Source: Pandoraea pulmonicola
Lineage (GTDB): Bacteria > Pseudomonadota > Gammaproteobacteria > Burkholderiales > Burkholderiaceae
Direction of reading: 5' to 3'
DNA length: 64,000 nucleotides
Assembly: GCF_000815105.2 (NCBI RefSeq)
Contig: NZ_CP010310.2
Location: 2,294,001-2,358,000, forward strand
Shown: in pieces, positions 54,839 to 64,000 of the stretch
How positions within the stretch are numbered: the stretch's first letter is position 1
Layout of the letters: every line of letters begins with the position of its first letter
Program-made: the position numbers and the translations under genes
Notes under the pieces: model-generated
Seen by the model: the letters and a program-made list of their open reading frames with translations, nothing else
Database searches by the model: none
What the model was told of the DNA's origin: nothing

Positions 54839-55999
54839 ATGCCGAACTGGCTACTCCCCGAAAATATCGCCGACGTGCTGCCGTCCGAGGCGCGCAAGAT
54901 CGAAGATCTGCGCCGGCTCATGCTCGACCGTTTCCGCACCTACGGCTACGAACTCGTCATGCCGCCGATGCTCGAATACGTCGAATCGCTGCTGACCGGC
55001 ACGGGCCATGACCTCGACCTGCGCACGTTCAAGCTGGTCGACCAGCTTTCGGGGCGCACCATGGGGCTGCGCGCCGACATCACACCGCAGATTGCCCGGA
55101 TTGACGCCCACCTGCTCAACCGCAAGGGCGTGACGCGTCTGTGCTATGCGGGCAGCGTGCTGTTTACGCGTCCGCGCAATCTGCTGGCGACGCGTGAGCC
55201 GTTCCAGATCGGGGCGGAAATTTTTGGTCACAGCGGTCTGGAGGCGGACCTCGAAATCCAGGAGTTGCTGCTGTTCTGCCTGCAGTTGGCCGGCCTCAAG
55301 CAGATTCGTATCGATCTGTGCCACGCGGGCGTGCTCGAAGCGTTGATCGAAGGCGTGCCCGCGGCGGAAGCCCTCGAGAGCCAGCTGTTCGGTGCGCTGG
55401 CGACCAAGGATGTGCCCCAGATCGACGCGCTCACGCAGGACCTGCCGGCGCATCTGCGCGATGCACTGCTGACCTTGACCACGTTGTATGGCGAACCCTC
55501 GGAGACGCTGGCGCGTGCCCGCAAGGCCCTGCCGGACCTGCCTGGCGTGAGTGCCGCGCTCGACGATCTGGCGTATCTGGCCGCGTCGCAAGGCAAGAAC
55601 GGCCCGGCCGTCCTCTCGATCGATCTGGCCGATCTACGCGGCTACCAGTACCACAGCGGCGTGATGTTCGCGGCGTACGTCGACGGTATTCCGAATGCCA
55701 TCGCGCGTGGCGGGCGGTACGACAAGGTGGGGCAGGCGTTCGGTCGTGACCGACCGGCGACCGGTTTTTCGCTCGATTTGCGTGAGCTGGCGGCGATTTC
55801 GCCGGTGGAAGCGCGCAGCAATGCGATTCTGGCGCCGGCGGACGATGTGCCCGGCCTGCGCGCCAAGATCGACAGCCTGCGCGACGCGGGCGAGGTCGTC
55901 ATCCGCATGCTGCCGGGCCACGATCAGGATTTCGAGGAGTTCACCGGAGACCGGGTGCTCGTCGAGAAAGATGGCCAGTGGGTTGTGACGCCACGGTGA
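54839..55999 (+). CDS. hisZ: ATP phosphoribosyltransferase regulatory subunit HisZ
   Basis: HisZ is a histidyl-tRNA synthetase paralogue that makes the short-form HisG responsive to histidine. It begins [32 protein letters not shown] and keeps motif 2-like [31 protein letters not shown], but has no anticodon-binding domain (386 aa). The [16 protein letters not shown] segment replaces the synthetase histidine site. Presence of HisZ implies a short HisG elsewhere on the chromosome. It lies between the DUF2065 gene and purA, the usual betaproteobacterial order. Confidence 0.95.
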   Translation: MPNWLLPENIADVLPSEARKIEDLRRLMLDRFRTYGYELVMPPMLEYVESLLTGTGHDLDLRTFKLVDQLSGRTMGLRADITPQIARIDAHLLNRKGVTRLCYAGSVLFTRPRNLLATREPFQIGAEIFGHSGLEADLEIQELLLFCLQLAGLKQIRIDLCHAGVLEALIEGVPAAEALESQLFGALATKDVPQIDALTQDLPAHLRDALLTLTTLYGEPSETLARARKALPDLPGVSAALDDLAYLAASQGKNGPAVLSIDLADLRGYQYHSGVMFAAYVDGIPNAIARGGRYDKVGQAFGRDRPATGFSLDLRELAAISPVEARSNAILAPADDVPGLRAKIDSLRDAGEVVIRMLPGHDQDFEEFTGDRVLVEKDGQWVVTPR

Positions 56000-56043
56000 C
56001 TTGCGCTGAAAAAAGCGGCACTGGCGCAGGCCAACACGGGTAG

Positions 56044-57414
<1,371 letters not shown>

Positions 57415-57441
57415 ATTTCCGTGGGACTGGCAAGGCACACC

Positions 57442-57978
57442 ATGAATCTGCCCCAAAACGACGATAAGAACCTCTGGGTCTCGTGGGACGACTACCATCG
57501 ACTGATCGAGCGCCTGGCGCTCAAGGTCTACGAGTCCAACTGGAAGTTCGACAAGATCCTGTGTCTGGCCCGTGGAGGCTTGCGTGTGGGCGATCAGCTC
57601 GCACGCATCTATGACGTGCCGCTTGCAATTCTGGCGACGAGTTCGTATCGGGAAGCCGAAGGCACCGTTCGCGGGGACCTCGACATCGCCCAGTACATCA
57701 CCATCACACGCGGCGAGCTGGAAGGCCGCGTGCTGCTGGTCGACGATCTGGTCGATTCGGGCGTGACGCTCGAGCGCGTCGGACAGCATCTGAAGGAGCG
57801 TTTCCCGAAGGTGTCCGATGTGCGTTCGGCGGTGCTGTGGCACAAGGCATGCTCGAAGGTGGCGCCGGACTATGCCGTGGACTTCCTGCCGACGAACCCC
57901 TGGATTCACCAGCCGTTCGAGGAGTACGACACGCTGCGTCCGCACAATTTGGCAGCGTGGATCAAGCGCGGCACTTGA
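57442..57978 (+). CDS. Purine-type phosphoribosyltransferase family protein
   Basis: This is a 178-aa type I phosphoribosyltransferase. The PRPP-binding motif is VLLVDDLVDSGVTLE, and the upstream loop reads LCLARGGLRVGDQLARIYDVP; the hood begins WVSWDDYHRLIERLALKVYES. These features fit the xanthine/hypoxanthine (Gpt-like) PRTases of betaproteobacteria, and adjacency to purA supports purine salvage, but the base cannot be determined. ATG 57442 is preferred over GTG 57421. A strong terminator follows. Confidence 0.85.
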   Translation: MNLPQNDDKNLWVSWDDYHRLIERLALKVYESNWKFDKILCLARGGLRVGDQLARIYDVPLAILATSSYREAEGTVRGDLDIAQYITITRGELEGRVLLVDDLVDSGVTLERVGQHLKERFPKVSDVRSAVLWHKACSKVAPDYAVDFLPTNPWIHQPFEEYDTLRPHNLAAWIKRGT

Positions 57979-58046
57979 GGCGATAGGCGGCACGCGAAGG
58001 TCGGCGGCGCTGCGAGGCGTCGACGCGACCCGCATGTTTGGGCAAG

Positions 58047-58084
58047 CAGGCGGTGACATCGAAAGATGCACCGCCTGTTTTGTT
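58047..58084 (+). terminator. Intrinsic terminator after the phosphoribosyltransferase gene
   Basis: CAGGCGGTG pairs with CACCGCCTG, and CATC with GATG around a GAAA tetraloop, followed by TTTTG. Confidence 0.9.
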
Positions 58085-58217
58085 TCCGGACAGTTTGCGT
58101 GTCGTTTCCGCGTCGCTTTCGCGTCGGCCGGGAGTTCTGCCAACGGTACGTTTCAGGCCATAAGACGGGCAAGTTCCCCTTTGCTTGGTGCTTCATTCGG
58201 GGCCCTGATGTGGTCTG

Positions 58218-58883
58218 ATGCGGAATCCATTCCGACTTTCGCCGCGTTTTGGCTTCGCTCCTATGAGGTGGTTGCGCTTTCTGTCGACGACTTTCGTTGG
58301 CCTGATGATACTGGCCTGTGGGCAAGCTGATGCTGCGTCCGCTGTCGCGGGCGTGCGCTCGGCAGGTGGCGTGCGCGTAGTCTATGCGACGAATCAGACG
58401 TCCATGGCCAAGGCGAAACTGGCGGCGCTGGAGCGATGCAGAAGCCGACTGGGCGCTGGCGGCCGGGGAGGGCGATGCGAAGTGCTGATGGCGGGTAACG
58501 GGCCCGCCTACTGGGCCGTCGTCCACGCGAGTAACGGGGAGGTCGGTATTGCGCTAGGCGAGACGGAGGAGGCCGCATTGCAGGACGCTTTCGTCGTCTG
58601 CCAACGCGGTGGGCAGTGCACTACCGACGGCGCCCAGATGTGGTTCGACGATGGTCAGGGCCCCGGAAAACGTCTGCCGCCAAAGCAGGCCGCCCAGCCG
58701 GCTCCGACGCAATGCAGGATTCCCACCGGGCAGGTTGTTCGCATGCGGACACGTTGTGTGAACGGCGAGTGCATTCGGACGTACGAGAACGGCTGTACGA
58801 TCCGCTTTCAGGCCGCGCGCTGTCTCGACCGCGAGACGAACACCTACGTGTGGCGCCCGAATGGGTGTGACGACGACAGTTGA
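58218..58883 (+). CDS. DUF4189-like exported protein, possible lipoprotein
   Basis: This is a small exported protein of 221 aa from ATG 58218, or 206 aa from ATG 58263 (MRWLRFLSTTF), which gives a tidier signal. The signal segment FVGLMILACGQADA can be read as a lipobox (ILAC|G) or as cleavage at ADA|AS. The middle has the pattern of DUF4189 proteins: paired cysteines, YWAVVHASNGEVGIALGETEEAALQDAFVVCQRGGQC. The C-terminal region has six more cysteines (TQCRIPTG, TRCVNGECIRTYENGC, ARCLDRE, NGCDDD), suggesting disulfides in the periplasm. Function unknown. Convergent with the oligopeptidase gene. Confidence 0.7.
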   Translation: MRNPFRLSPRFGFAPMRWLRFLSTTFVGLMILACGQADAASAVAGVRSAGGVRVVYATNQTSMAKAKLAALERCRSRLGAGGRGGRCEVLMAGNGPAYWAVVHASNGEVGIALGETEEAALQDAFVVCQRGGQCTTDGAQMWFDDGQGPGKRLPPKQAAQPAPTQCRIPTGQVVRMRTRCVNGECIRTYENGCTIRFQAARCLDRETNTYVWRPNGCDDDS

Positions 58884-59067
58884 AGGCGCATAGAGCGTAG
58901 GTTCGAACGAGCATCCAGGGCCGCCTTTTGGCAATGAACAGGCGATCGTCAATGTCCCGTCGGCGGCCTGCCCATGCCGTTGGCGGGGCGGCGAGGCCCG
59001 GCGAACCCTCGCCAACCCATCGCCAACCTCTTACCGATGCGGTATTGCCCGGACACCCTCAGACGGC

Positions 59068-61146
59068 CTAGTTGGCCGACATCCCGCTATGACGCAGGAG
59101 GGCATCCACCTGCGGTGCACGACCCCGGAATGCGATGAACGATTCCATCGCTTCGCGGCTGCCGCCAACGGCGAGAATCTCGTCGCGATAACGTGCCCCG
59201 GTCGCCGTATCGAGCACCGAGCCACTGACCTTCGCGGCTTCCTCAAACGCCGCGTACACGTCTGCCGACAGCACCTCGGCCCACTTGTAGCTGTAATAGC
59301 CCGCGGCATAGCCGCCCGCAAAGATATGGCTGAACGTGTTCGGCCAGCGCGAGAATTCGGCCTGCGGCGTGACATGTAGCCGGTCATTGATGCGCCGCGA
59401 AAGCGCCAGCACGGATTCCTTGCCGCGCGGATCGAAATCGTAGTGCAGATGCATGTCGAAGTCGGAGAACACCAACTGACGCAGCATCATCAGGCCACTC
59501 TGGAAGTTACGCGCGGCCACCATCTTGTCGAACAACGCCCGCGGCAGCGGCGCACCGGTGTCGACGTGCGCGGTCATGTGCTCGAGCACGTCCCATTCCC
59601 AGCAGAAGTTCTCCATGAACTGGGATGGCAGTTCGACGGCATCCCATTCCACACCGTTGATGCCCGCCACGCCGGCATCCTCCACCTGCGTGAGCATGTG
59701 GTGCAGGCCGTGGCCGAACTCATGGAACAGCGTAATGACATCGTCGTGCGGCAGCAGTGCGGGCTTGCCGCCCACGGGCGCCGGGAAGTTGCATACGAGG
59801 TAGGCGACCGGCGTCTGCAGCTTGCCGTCGTGGAGACGCTTGCGTGTACGCGCGCTGTCCATCCACGCGCCGCCGCGCTTGCCTTCGCGGGCAAACAGAT
59901 CCATGTAGAACTGGGCGACCAGTTCGCCGTCGCGCTCGATGCGATAGAAGCGCACGTCCGGGTGCCACGTCTCGGCATCCTGCGGGCGAATCGTCACGCC
60001 GAACAGTGTGCCTGCCACGCGGAACAGACCGTCGAGGACCTTGGGCAGCGGGAAGTACTGACGAACCTCCGTCTCCGAGAACGCGTAACGCTGCTGGCGC
60101 AGCTTTTCCGACGCGTACGCGGTGTCCCACGGCTGCAGCTTGTCGATGCCCAGCGACTGCGCGGCGAAGGCTTGCAGCTCGGCCCAATCCTGTTCTGCAT
60201 AGGGGCGCGCGCGGCGAGCGAGGTCCTCGAGGAATTCGAGCACCTGGGCGGGCGACTCGGCCATCTTGGGCTCGAGCGACACTTCCGCGTAGTTCTTGAA
60301 ACCAAGCATCTGTGCCTCTTCGCGGCGCAGCGCGAGTTGGTCGACGATGATCTCGGTGTTGTCCCAATCGGCCTCGCCGTTACCGAATTCCGGGCCGAGT
60401 TCGGAGGCACGGGTCACGTTGGCGCGATAGAGGGTCTCGCGCAGTGCACGGTTGTCGGCGTACTGGAGCACCGGGAAATACGACGGGAAGTGCAGCGTGA
60501 ATTTCCACCCTTCGACGCCGTCGCGCTCGGCGGCGGCGCGCGCGGCAGCCTTGTCGTCTTCGGGCAAGCCGGCGATCTCCTTCTCGTCGGTGATCACCAG
60601 CGAGAACTTGTTGGTCGCGTCGAGCACGTGATCCGAGAAGTTCTTGGCCAGACGCGCCTGTTCTTCCTGAATCTCGGCAAAGCGCGGTTTCTGGTCTTCA
60701 GGGAGCTCGGCTCCGCCCAGGCGGAAACCGCGCATTTCGTTATCGAGAATCTTCTTGCGGGCTGGCGAGAGTCCTGCGAATTCTGGGCCGGCGGCAATGG
60801 CCTTGTACTTTTCGAACAGCGCCAGATTCTGGCCCACGCTCGCCGAAAACTCGGTTACGCGGGGCAAATTGTCGCTATAGGCGGCACGCAGCTCCGGCGT
60901 ATCGACCACGGCATTCAGATGGCCGACGATTTCCCAGGCACGGCCAAGCCCTTCGGTGCCATCCTCGACCGCGTCGAGGATATTGGCCCAGGTCGCCGGT
61001 GTTGCGGGATCTGCCGCGCGGTCGACCGCTGCGCGCGCGCGTTCGAGCAACACGTCCACGGCGGGCGTCACATGTTCGGGGCGGATGTCGGCAAAGCGGG
61101 GGAGACCTTCGGTATCGAGCAGAGGATTGGTTTGCGGCGTATTCAT
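59068..61146 (-). CDS. prlC: Oligopeptidase A (M3 family metallopeptidase)
   Basis: This is a cytoplasmic zinc oligopeptidase that degrades small peptides, including cleaved signal peptides. The zinc motif HEFGHGLHHML is complete (HExxH), with the third ligand in NGVEWDAVELPSQFMENFCWE. MNTPQTNPLLDTEGLPRFADIRPEHVTPAVD is the expected N-terminus, so I take ATG 61146 over 61173, giving 692 aa. It follows folD on the same strand after 355 bp. Confidence 0.94.
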   Translation of the reverse strand: MNTPQTNPLLDTEGLPRFADIRPEHVTPAVDVLLERARAAVDRAADPATPATWANILDAVEDGTEGLGRAWEIVGHLNAVVDTPELRAAYSDNLPRVTEFSASVGQNLALFEKYKAIAAGPEFAGLSPARKKILDNEMRGFRLGGAELPEDQKPRFAEIQEEQARLAKNFSDHVLDATNKFSLVITDEKEIAGLPEDDKAAARAAAERDGVEGWKFTLHFPSYFPVLQYADNRALRETLYRANVTRASELGPEFGNGEADWDNTEIIVDQLALRREEAQMLGFKNYAEVSLEPKMAESPAQVLEFLEDLARRARPYAEQDWAELQAFAAQSLGIDKLQPWDTAYASEKLRQQRYAFSETEVRQYFPLPKVLDGLFRVAGTLFGVTIRPQDAETWHPDVRFYRIERDGELVAQFYMDLFAREGKRGGAWMDSARTRKRLHDGKLQTPVAYLVCNFPAPVGGKPALLPHDDVITLFHEFGHGLHHMLTQVEDAGVAGINGVEWDAVELPSQFMENFCWEWDVLEHMTAHVDTGAPLPRALFDKMVAARNFQSGLMMLRQLVFSDFDMHLHYDFDPRGKESVLALSRRINDRLHVTPQAEFSRWPNTFSHIFAGGYAAGYYSYKWAEVLSADVYAAFEEAAKVSGSVLDTATGARYRDEILAVGGSREAMESFIAFRGRAPQVDALLRHSGMSAN

Positions 61147-61501
61147 GCGTTCGTTGTCCACTGGGAGGGGCATACGAAGAGTGTGGGGGCAATCTGTGGA
61201 TTTTTCCAGTCGTTTTTTTCAACCGGCGTGATTGATGCCACTCACGGAAAGAGAGGCGAAAGGCCTTGTGGCGTATGGATTTGCGGCGTGTGAGGCGGCG
61301 CCAGGACCGATCCTTACGAGGGTGTTGTCACGTAACGCAGGCCGAATTTTCGGGAGAATCCGAGTCCCGGGGCGGGCATTTCGCTCGCACGCCGGGATAT
61401 GGGAGGTGGTGGCAACGGCGCACGGACGGTTGTGAGAACGTCGCGCGCGCGTCGCGTTACCGTATTGAGCGGGATACGCTCAGAAGGCATTGCGACGGTG
61501 T
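61147..61501. other. Gap between folD and the oligopeptidase gene
   Basis: 355 bp without a credible ORF. A run of seven T at 61213 and a nearby minus-strand TTGAAA are present, but no well-spaced promoter was found. Confidence 0.4.
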
Positions 61502-62356
61502 TCAGGCCCCGAGCGTGCGCTCCGCGGCTTCGATCGTGTTGACGAGGAGCATGGTGATCGTCATGGGACCCACGCCACCCGGCACGGGCGTAATGTAGCC
61601 GGCGACGTCCTTGACGCCATTGAAATCGACGTCGCCGCACAGCTTGCCTTCATCGTCGCGATTCATGCCGACGTCGATCACGGCGGCCCCCGGCTTGACC
61701 ATGTCCGCCGTCACGATATTACGCTTGCCCACGGCGGCGACGATCACGTCGGCGTTACGCGTGTGGGCTGCCAGATCGCGCGTCTTGCTGTTGCAGATAG
61801 TGACCGTGGCGCCGGCCTGGAGCAGCATCATGGCCATCGGTTTGCCGACGATGTTCGACGCACCGATCACGACAGCCACCGCACCGCGCAGCGGAAATTC
61901 CACGGATTCGAGCATCTTCATGCAACCGTACGGCGTGCAGGGACGGAACAGCGGCGCGCCCGTCATCAGCGCGCCGGCATTCGATACGTGGAAGCCGTCG
62001 ACGTCTTTTTCGGGGGCGATGGCTTCGAGCACCTTGTGGCTGTCGATATGCTTGGGCAGGGGCAATTGCACCAGGATGCCGTTGATCTTCGGGTCTCGGT
62101 TGAGCTCATCGATGCGGGCGAGCAACGCGCTTTCCGTCAGGTCGGCCGGGTAGCGGTCGAGCGACGAATAAAGGCCGTTGTCTTCGCAAGCCTTGACCTT
62201 GTTGCGGACGTAGACCTGGCTGGCCGGATCGTCGCCAACCAGCACCACGGCGAGGCCGGGTTGATGGCCGCGAGCGGTGAGGGCGGCGGCGCGGGTGGCA
62301 ACTTCGGCGCGAATGCGTTTGGCGAGGGCGTTGCCGTCGATGAGGGTGGCGGTCAT
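61502..62356 (-). CDS. folD: Methylenetetrahydrofolate dehydrogenase/cyclohydrolase FolD
   Basis: This bifunctional enzyme interconverts 5,10-methylene- and 10-formyl-tetrahydrofolate with NADP. The catalytic lysine is in [14 protein letters not shown], followed by [24 protein letters not shown], the dinucleotide-binding [19 protein letters not shown] and the C-terminal [16 protein letters not shown]. The length of 284 aa is usual; the frame continues upstream to 62485, but [13 protein letters not shown] at 62356 is the family start. Confidence 0.97.
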   Translation of the reverse strand: MTATLIDGNALAKRIRAEVATRAAALTARGHQPGLAVVLVGDDPASQVYVRNKVKACEDNGLYSSLDRYPADLTESALLARIDELNRDPKINGILVQLPLPKHIDSHKVLEAIAPEKDVDGFHVSNAGALMTGAPLFRPCTPYGCMKMLESVEFPLRGAVAVVIGASNIVGKPMAMMLLQAGATVTICNSKTRDLAAHTRNADVIVAAVGKRNIVTADMVKPGAAVIDVGMNRDDEGKLCGDVDFNGVKDVAGYITPVPGGVGPMTITMLLVNTIEAAERTLGA

Positions 62357-62731
62357 GTTGCGTGGATATCGTGTGAAGGAAGGGGGCTGGCCCGCAGAGG
62401 CCGGATACGGCAGCGTCAATCGGAGGCGCGACGACGCAAAAACGACATTATAACGGCGCGCCGAATCGGGCGGGAGGGGTGGCAAGGCGGGGGACGGGGA
62501 ATGCGGCCCCCGCCCGGTCGCGCTTTGTACGCTATCAGCGAGACGGGCGACTGCTACGGCAGTGAGGCGATGGCGGCCAGGAGCGAGTCCCGAGTCATGG
62601 CTCGTGGGCCACGCTCTGCGGGGACTGGCCCGCGTCGTGCGCCGTCAGCGTAGGGCGCGGCACCCGGCGATTGGCGCGGGTGCCGTGGGCCCTGGCGTCA
62701 GCTTTGAGGGCGGCGGGGTCCAGGGCCTCAC
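62357..62731. other. Gap between the response regulator gene and folD
   Basis: 375 bp, GC-rich, with no credible gene. A 9-bp perfect inverted repeat (CGGCACCCG, ten bases, CGGGTGCCG at 62658-62685) lies about 45 bases after the regulator stop; it lacks a T run on the minus strand, so it is at best a weak terminator. Confidence 0.45.
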
Positions 62732-63376
62732 TCAGGGGCGGGGCGATCCGCTGGAACGTTTGGAGAGGGCCAGACGGAGCAAATCGGCAACGGTGTTGAC
62801 GTTGAGCTTCTCCATGATGTTGGCGCGGTGGGCTTCGACGGTCTTGATACTGATGCCAAGATCGTCGGCAATCTGTTTGTTGAGGCGGCCGGCGATGATT
62901 CGCTCGAGCACCTGATGTTCGCGGCTCGTCAGCTTGGAGAGCAGTTCCTCGGCCGCTTGTTGTTCACGCTGGCTGCTGGCGTCCTGGCGGGCCTTGGAGA
63001 GCATGCGCTCGACCTGGCCGCGCAATTCCGCTTCTTCGAAGGGCTTCTCGATGAAGTCCATGGCGCCCTTCTTCATCGTGTCGACCGCCATCGGCACGTC
63101 GCCGTGGCCCGTCACGAAGATGATGGGGATGTTGATCTTCTGGGCGATCAGTTGCTCCTGAAGCTCCAGCCCGCTCATGCCGGGCATACGCACGTCCAGG
63201 ATGAGACAGCCAACCTGATGTCCGTTGTAGTGCGAAAGAAACTCCTCCGCGCTCGGAAAAACACGCACGTGGTAGCCATTGGCCTCCAGCAACCAGCGCA
63301 GTGAGTCGCGTGCGGCCTCGTCGTCATCGACGACAAAGACGGTTTCTTGATCGATATTGGTGTTGGGTGTCGTCAT
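62732..63376 (-). CDS. FixJ-family response regulator
   Basis: This is a two-component response regulator of 214 aa. The receiver has the acidic pocket VVDDDEAARDS, phosphorylation site CLILDVRMPGMSG, FVTGHGDVPMAV and the conserved lysine IEKPFEE, all of FixJ/TodT/NodW type. The LuxR helix-turn-helix is LTSREHQVLERIIAGRLNKQIADDLGISIKTVEAHRANIMEKL. The start at 63376 is preceded by GGGGGAGGACC and overlaps the kinase stop (ATGA), so kinase and regulator are translated together. The target genes are unknown. Confidence 0.93.
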   Translation of the reverse strand: MTTPNTNIDQETVFVVDDDEAARDSLRWLLEANGYHVRVFPSAEEFLSHYNGHQVGCLILDVRMPGMSGLELQEQLIAQKINIPIIFVTGHGDVPMAVDTMKKGAMDFIEKPFEEAELRGQVERMLSKARQDASSQREQQAAEELLSKLTSREHQVLERIIAGRLNKQIADDLGISIKTVEAHRANIMEKLNVNTVADLLRLALSKRSSGSPRP

Positions 63377-64000
63377 GGTCCTCCCCCGGATCCGGATGTC
63401 GTATCGCTTTCTAACGGTAACAGAATACAAAAAGTACAACCATTCCGCACGCTGTCGATTTCATTGTTTTCCACCCACAGACGGCCGTGGTGCGATTCGA
63501 TGATTGAACGGCAGATATTCAGGCCCATGCCCATGCCGTCCGATTTGGTGCTGAAGAAGGGTTCAAACAGCCGTTCGATAGTCGCTTCATCCACGCCCGG
63601 GCCATGATCCGAGACGTGGAATTCCACCGACTTGTCGCGCCGCTGCACGTGCAGACGCACTGTCGGATCGCGTCGCTGCCCCGGTGCAGGCGTGTAGCCG
63701 TGCATGGCTTCGGCAGCGTTTTTCAGCAGGTTCACGAGCACCTGCTCGATCAGCACCGGATCGACATAAATCTGTGGCAGTCCGGCAGGCAACTCGGTCA
63801 CGATGCGAATCCGGCGCTTGCGGGCTTCGAGCTCGGCCAGACCGACCGCGTCCGCCACGATCTCATAGATCGATGACGGTTGCCGTTTCGGTTCGCTGCG
63901 TTTCACGAACGCACGAATGCGCTTGATGATCATGCCGGCGCGAACGGCTTGCTGCGACGTCTTCTCGAGCGCCGGCAGCAGCGTTTCCGGCGAGGTGCGG
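63373..64000 (-). CDS. FixL-like sensor histidine kinase (C-terminal part, runs off the window)
   Basis: Only the C-terminal 208 residues or so lie in the window; the gene continues beyond the right edge on the minus strand. Visible parts are the end of the dimerisation helices (LEKTSQQAVRAGMIIKRIRAFVKRSE, a HWE/FixL-like phosphotransfer tail) and the ATPase domain: N box VLVNLLKNAAEAM, G1 VSDHGPGVDE, F box LFEPFFSTKSDG and G2 MGMGLNICRSIIE. The phosphorylated histidine and any sensor (PAS) domain lie upstream, outside the window. The gene overlaps the regulator start by four bases. Coupling to the FixJ-type regulator suggests a FixL-type signal, but the sensed cue cannot be seen. Confidence 0.9.
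   Translation of the reverse strand, partial: RTSPETLLPALEKTSQQAVRAGMIIKRIRAFVKRSEPKRQPSSIYEIVADAVGLAELEARKRRIRIVTELPAGLPQIYVDPVLIEQVLVNLLKNAAEAMHGYTPAPGQRRDPTVRLHVQRRDKSVEFHVSDHGPGVDEATIERLFEPFFSTKSDGMGMGLNICRSIIESHHGRLWVENNEIDSVRNGCTFCILLPLESDTTSGSGGGP

Noticed and set aside
59443..61293. 616-codon open frame antisense to the oligopeptidase gene
   Set aside because: Shadow of a strongly conserved M3 peptidase gene; the translation shows no family features.

Overview
The window is a GC-rich (roughly 63-65% by eye) chromosomal segment of a Burkholderiaceae-type betaproteobacterium. The gene orders rho-trxA-(4.5S RNA)-dnaX-ybaB-recR, surE-pcm-nlpD-rpoS, ndk-rlmN-rodZ-ispG-hisS-yfgM-bamB-der-hfq-hflX-hflK-hflC-(DUF2065)-hisZ-purA and the product sequences all fit that group. 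Pandoraea or a close relative is my best guess, but I cannot prove the genus from the sequence. There is no prophage, transposase, CRISPR array, rRNA or tRNA that I can see; the one RNA gene found is the signal recognition particle RNA.

Layout. 1-2171: a cut MdfA-like drug exporter and an LpxO-like hydroxylase on the minus strand. 2424-8397: a complete yejABEF oligopeptide/microcin C-type ABC importer operon. 8711-13276: an NlpC/P60 hydrolase behind a near-consensus sigma-70 promoter, a patatin-like lipoprotein, an orphan iron-binding protein behind a Fur-box-like site, and a TPR protein. 13476-18941: rho, trxA, 4.5S RNA, dnaX, ybaB and recR, all housekeeping.

19193-29034 is the accessory highlight: a functional-amyloid (Fap-type) secretion locus. 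It holds a sigma-54 activator, a 744-bp gap ending in a GG-N10-GC sigma-54 promoter, two small exported proteins, two amyloid subunits with repeated G-V-N-[QV]-[AS]-[AS]-G motifs, a periplasmic C39 peptidase (FapD-like), a FapE-like protein, a FapF-like outer-membrane pore with an N-terminal coiled coil, a small exported paralogue on the opposite strand, and a LuxR-type regulator with a degenerate receiver. An intrinsic terminator sits directly after the major subunit gene. Four exported proteins share an [IV]-x-D-x-x-L motif followed by a small-residue pair, which resembles a C39 leader; this is a testable idea about what the peptidase cuts.

29271-33533: a class III CoA-transferase followed by a NitT/TauT-type ABC importer, with a tryptophan-rich 42-codon ORF between ATPase and permease. 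33825-38568: surE, pcm (with a 170-residue disordered head), nlpD, rpoS and a DnaQ-fold exonuclease. 38668-41009: rlmD and a convergent Bax-inhibitor-1 protein. 41415-57978: the long housekeeping series from ndk to purA and a phosphoribosyltransferase. 58218 to the end: a DUF4189-like lipoprotein, oligopeptidase A, folD and a FixL/FixJ-type two-component pair whose kinase runs off the right edge.
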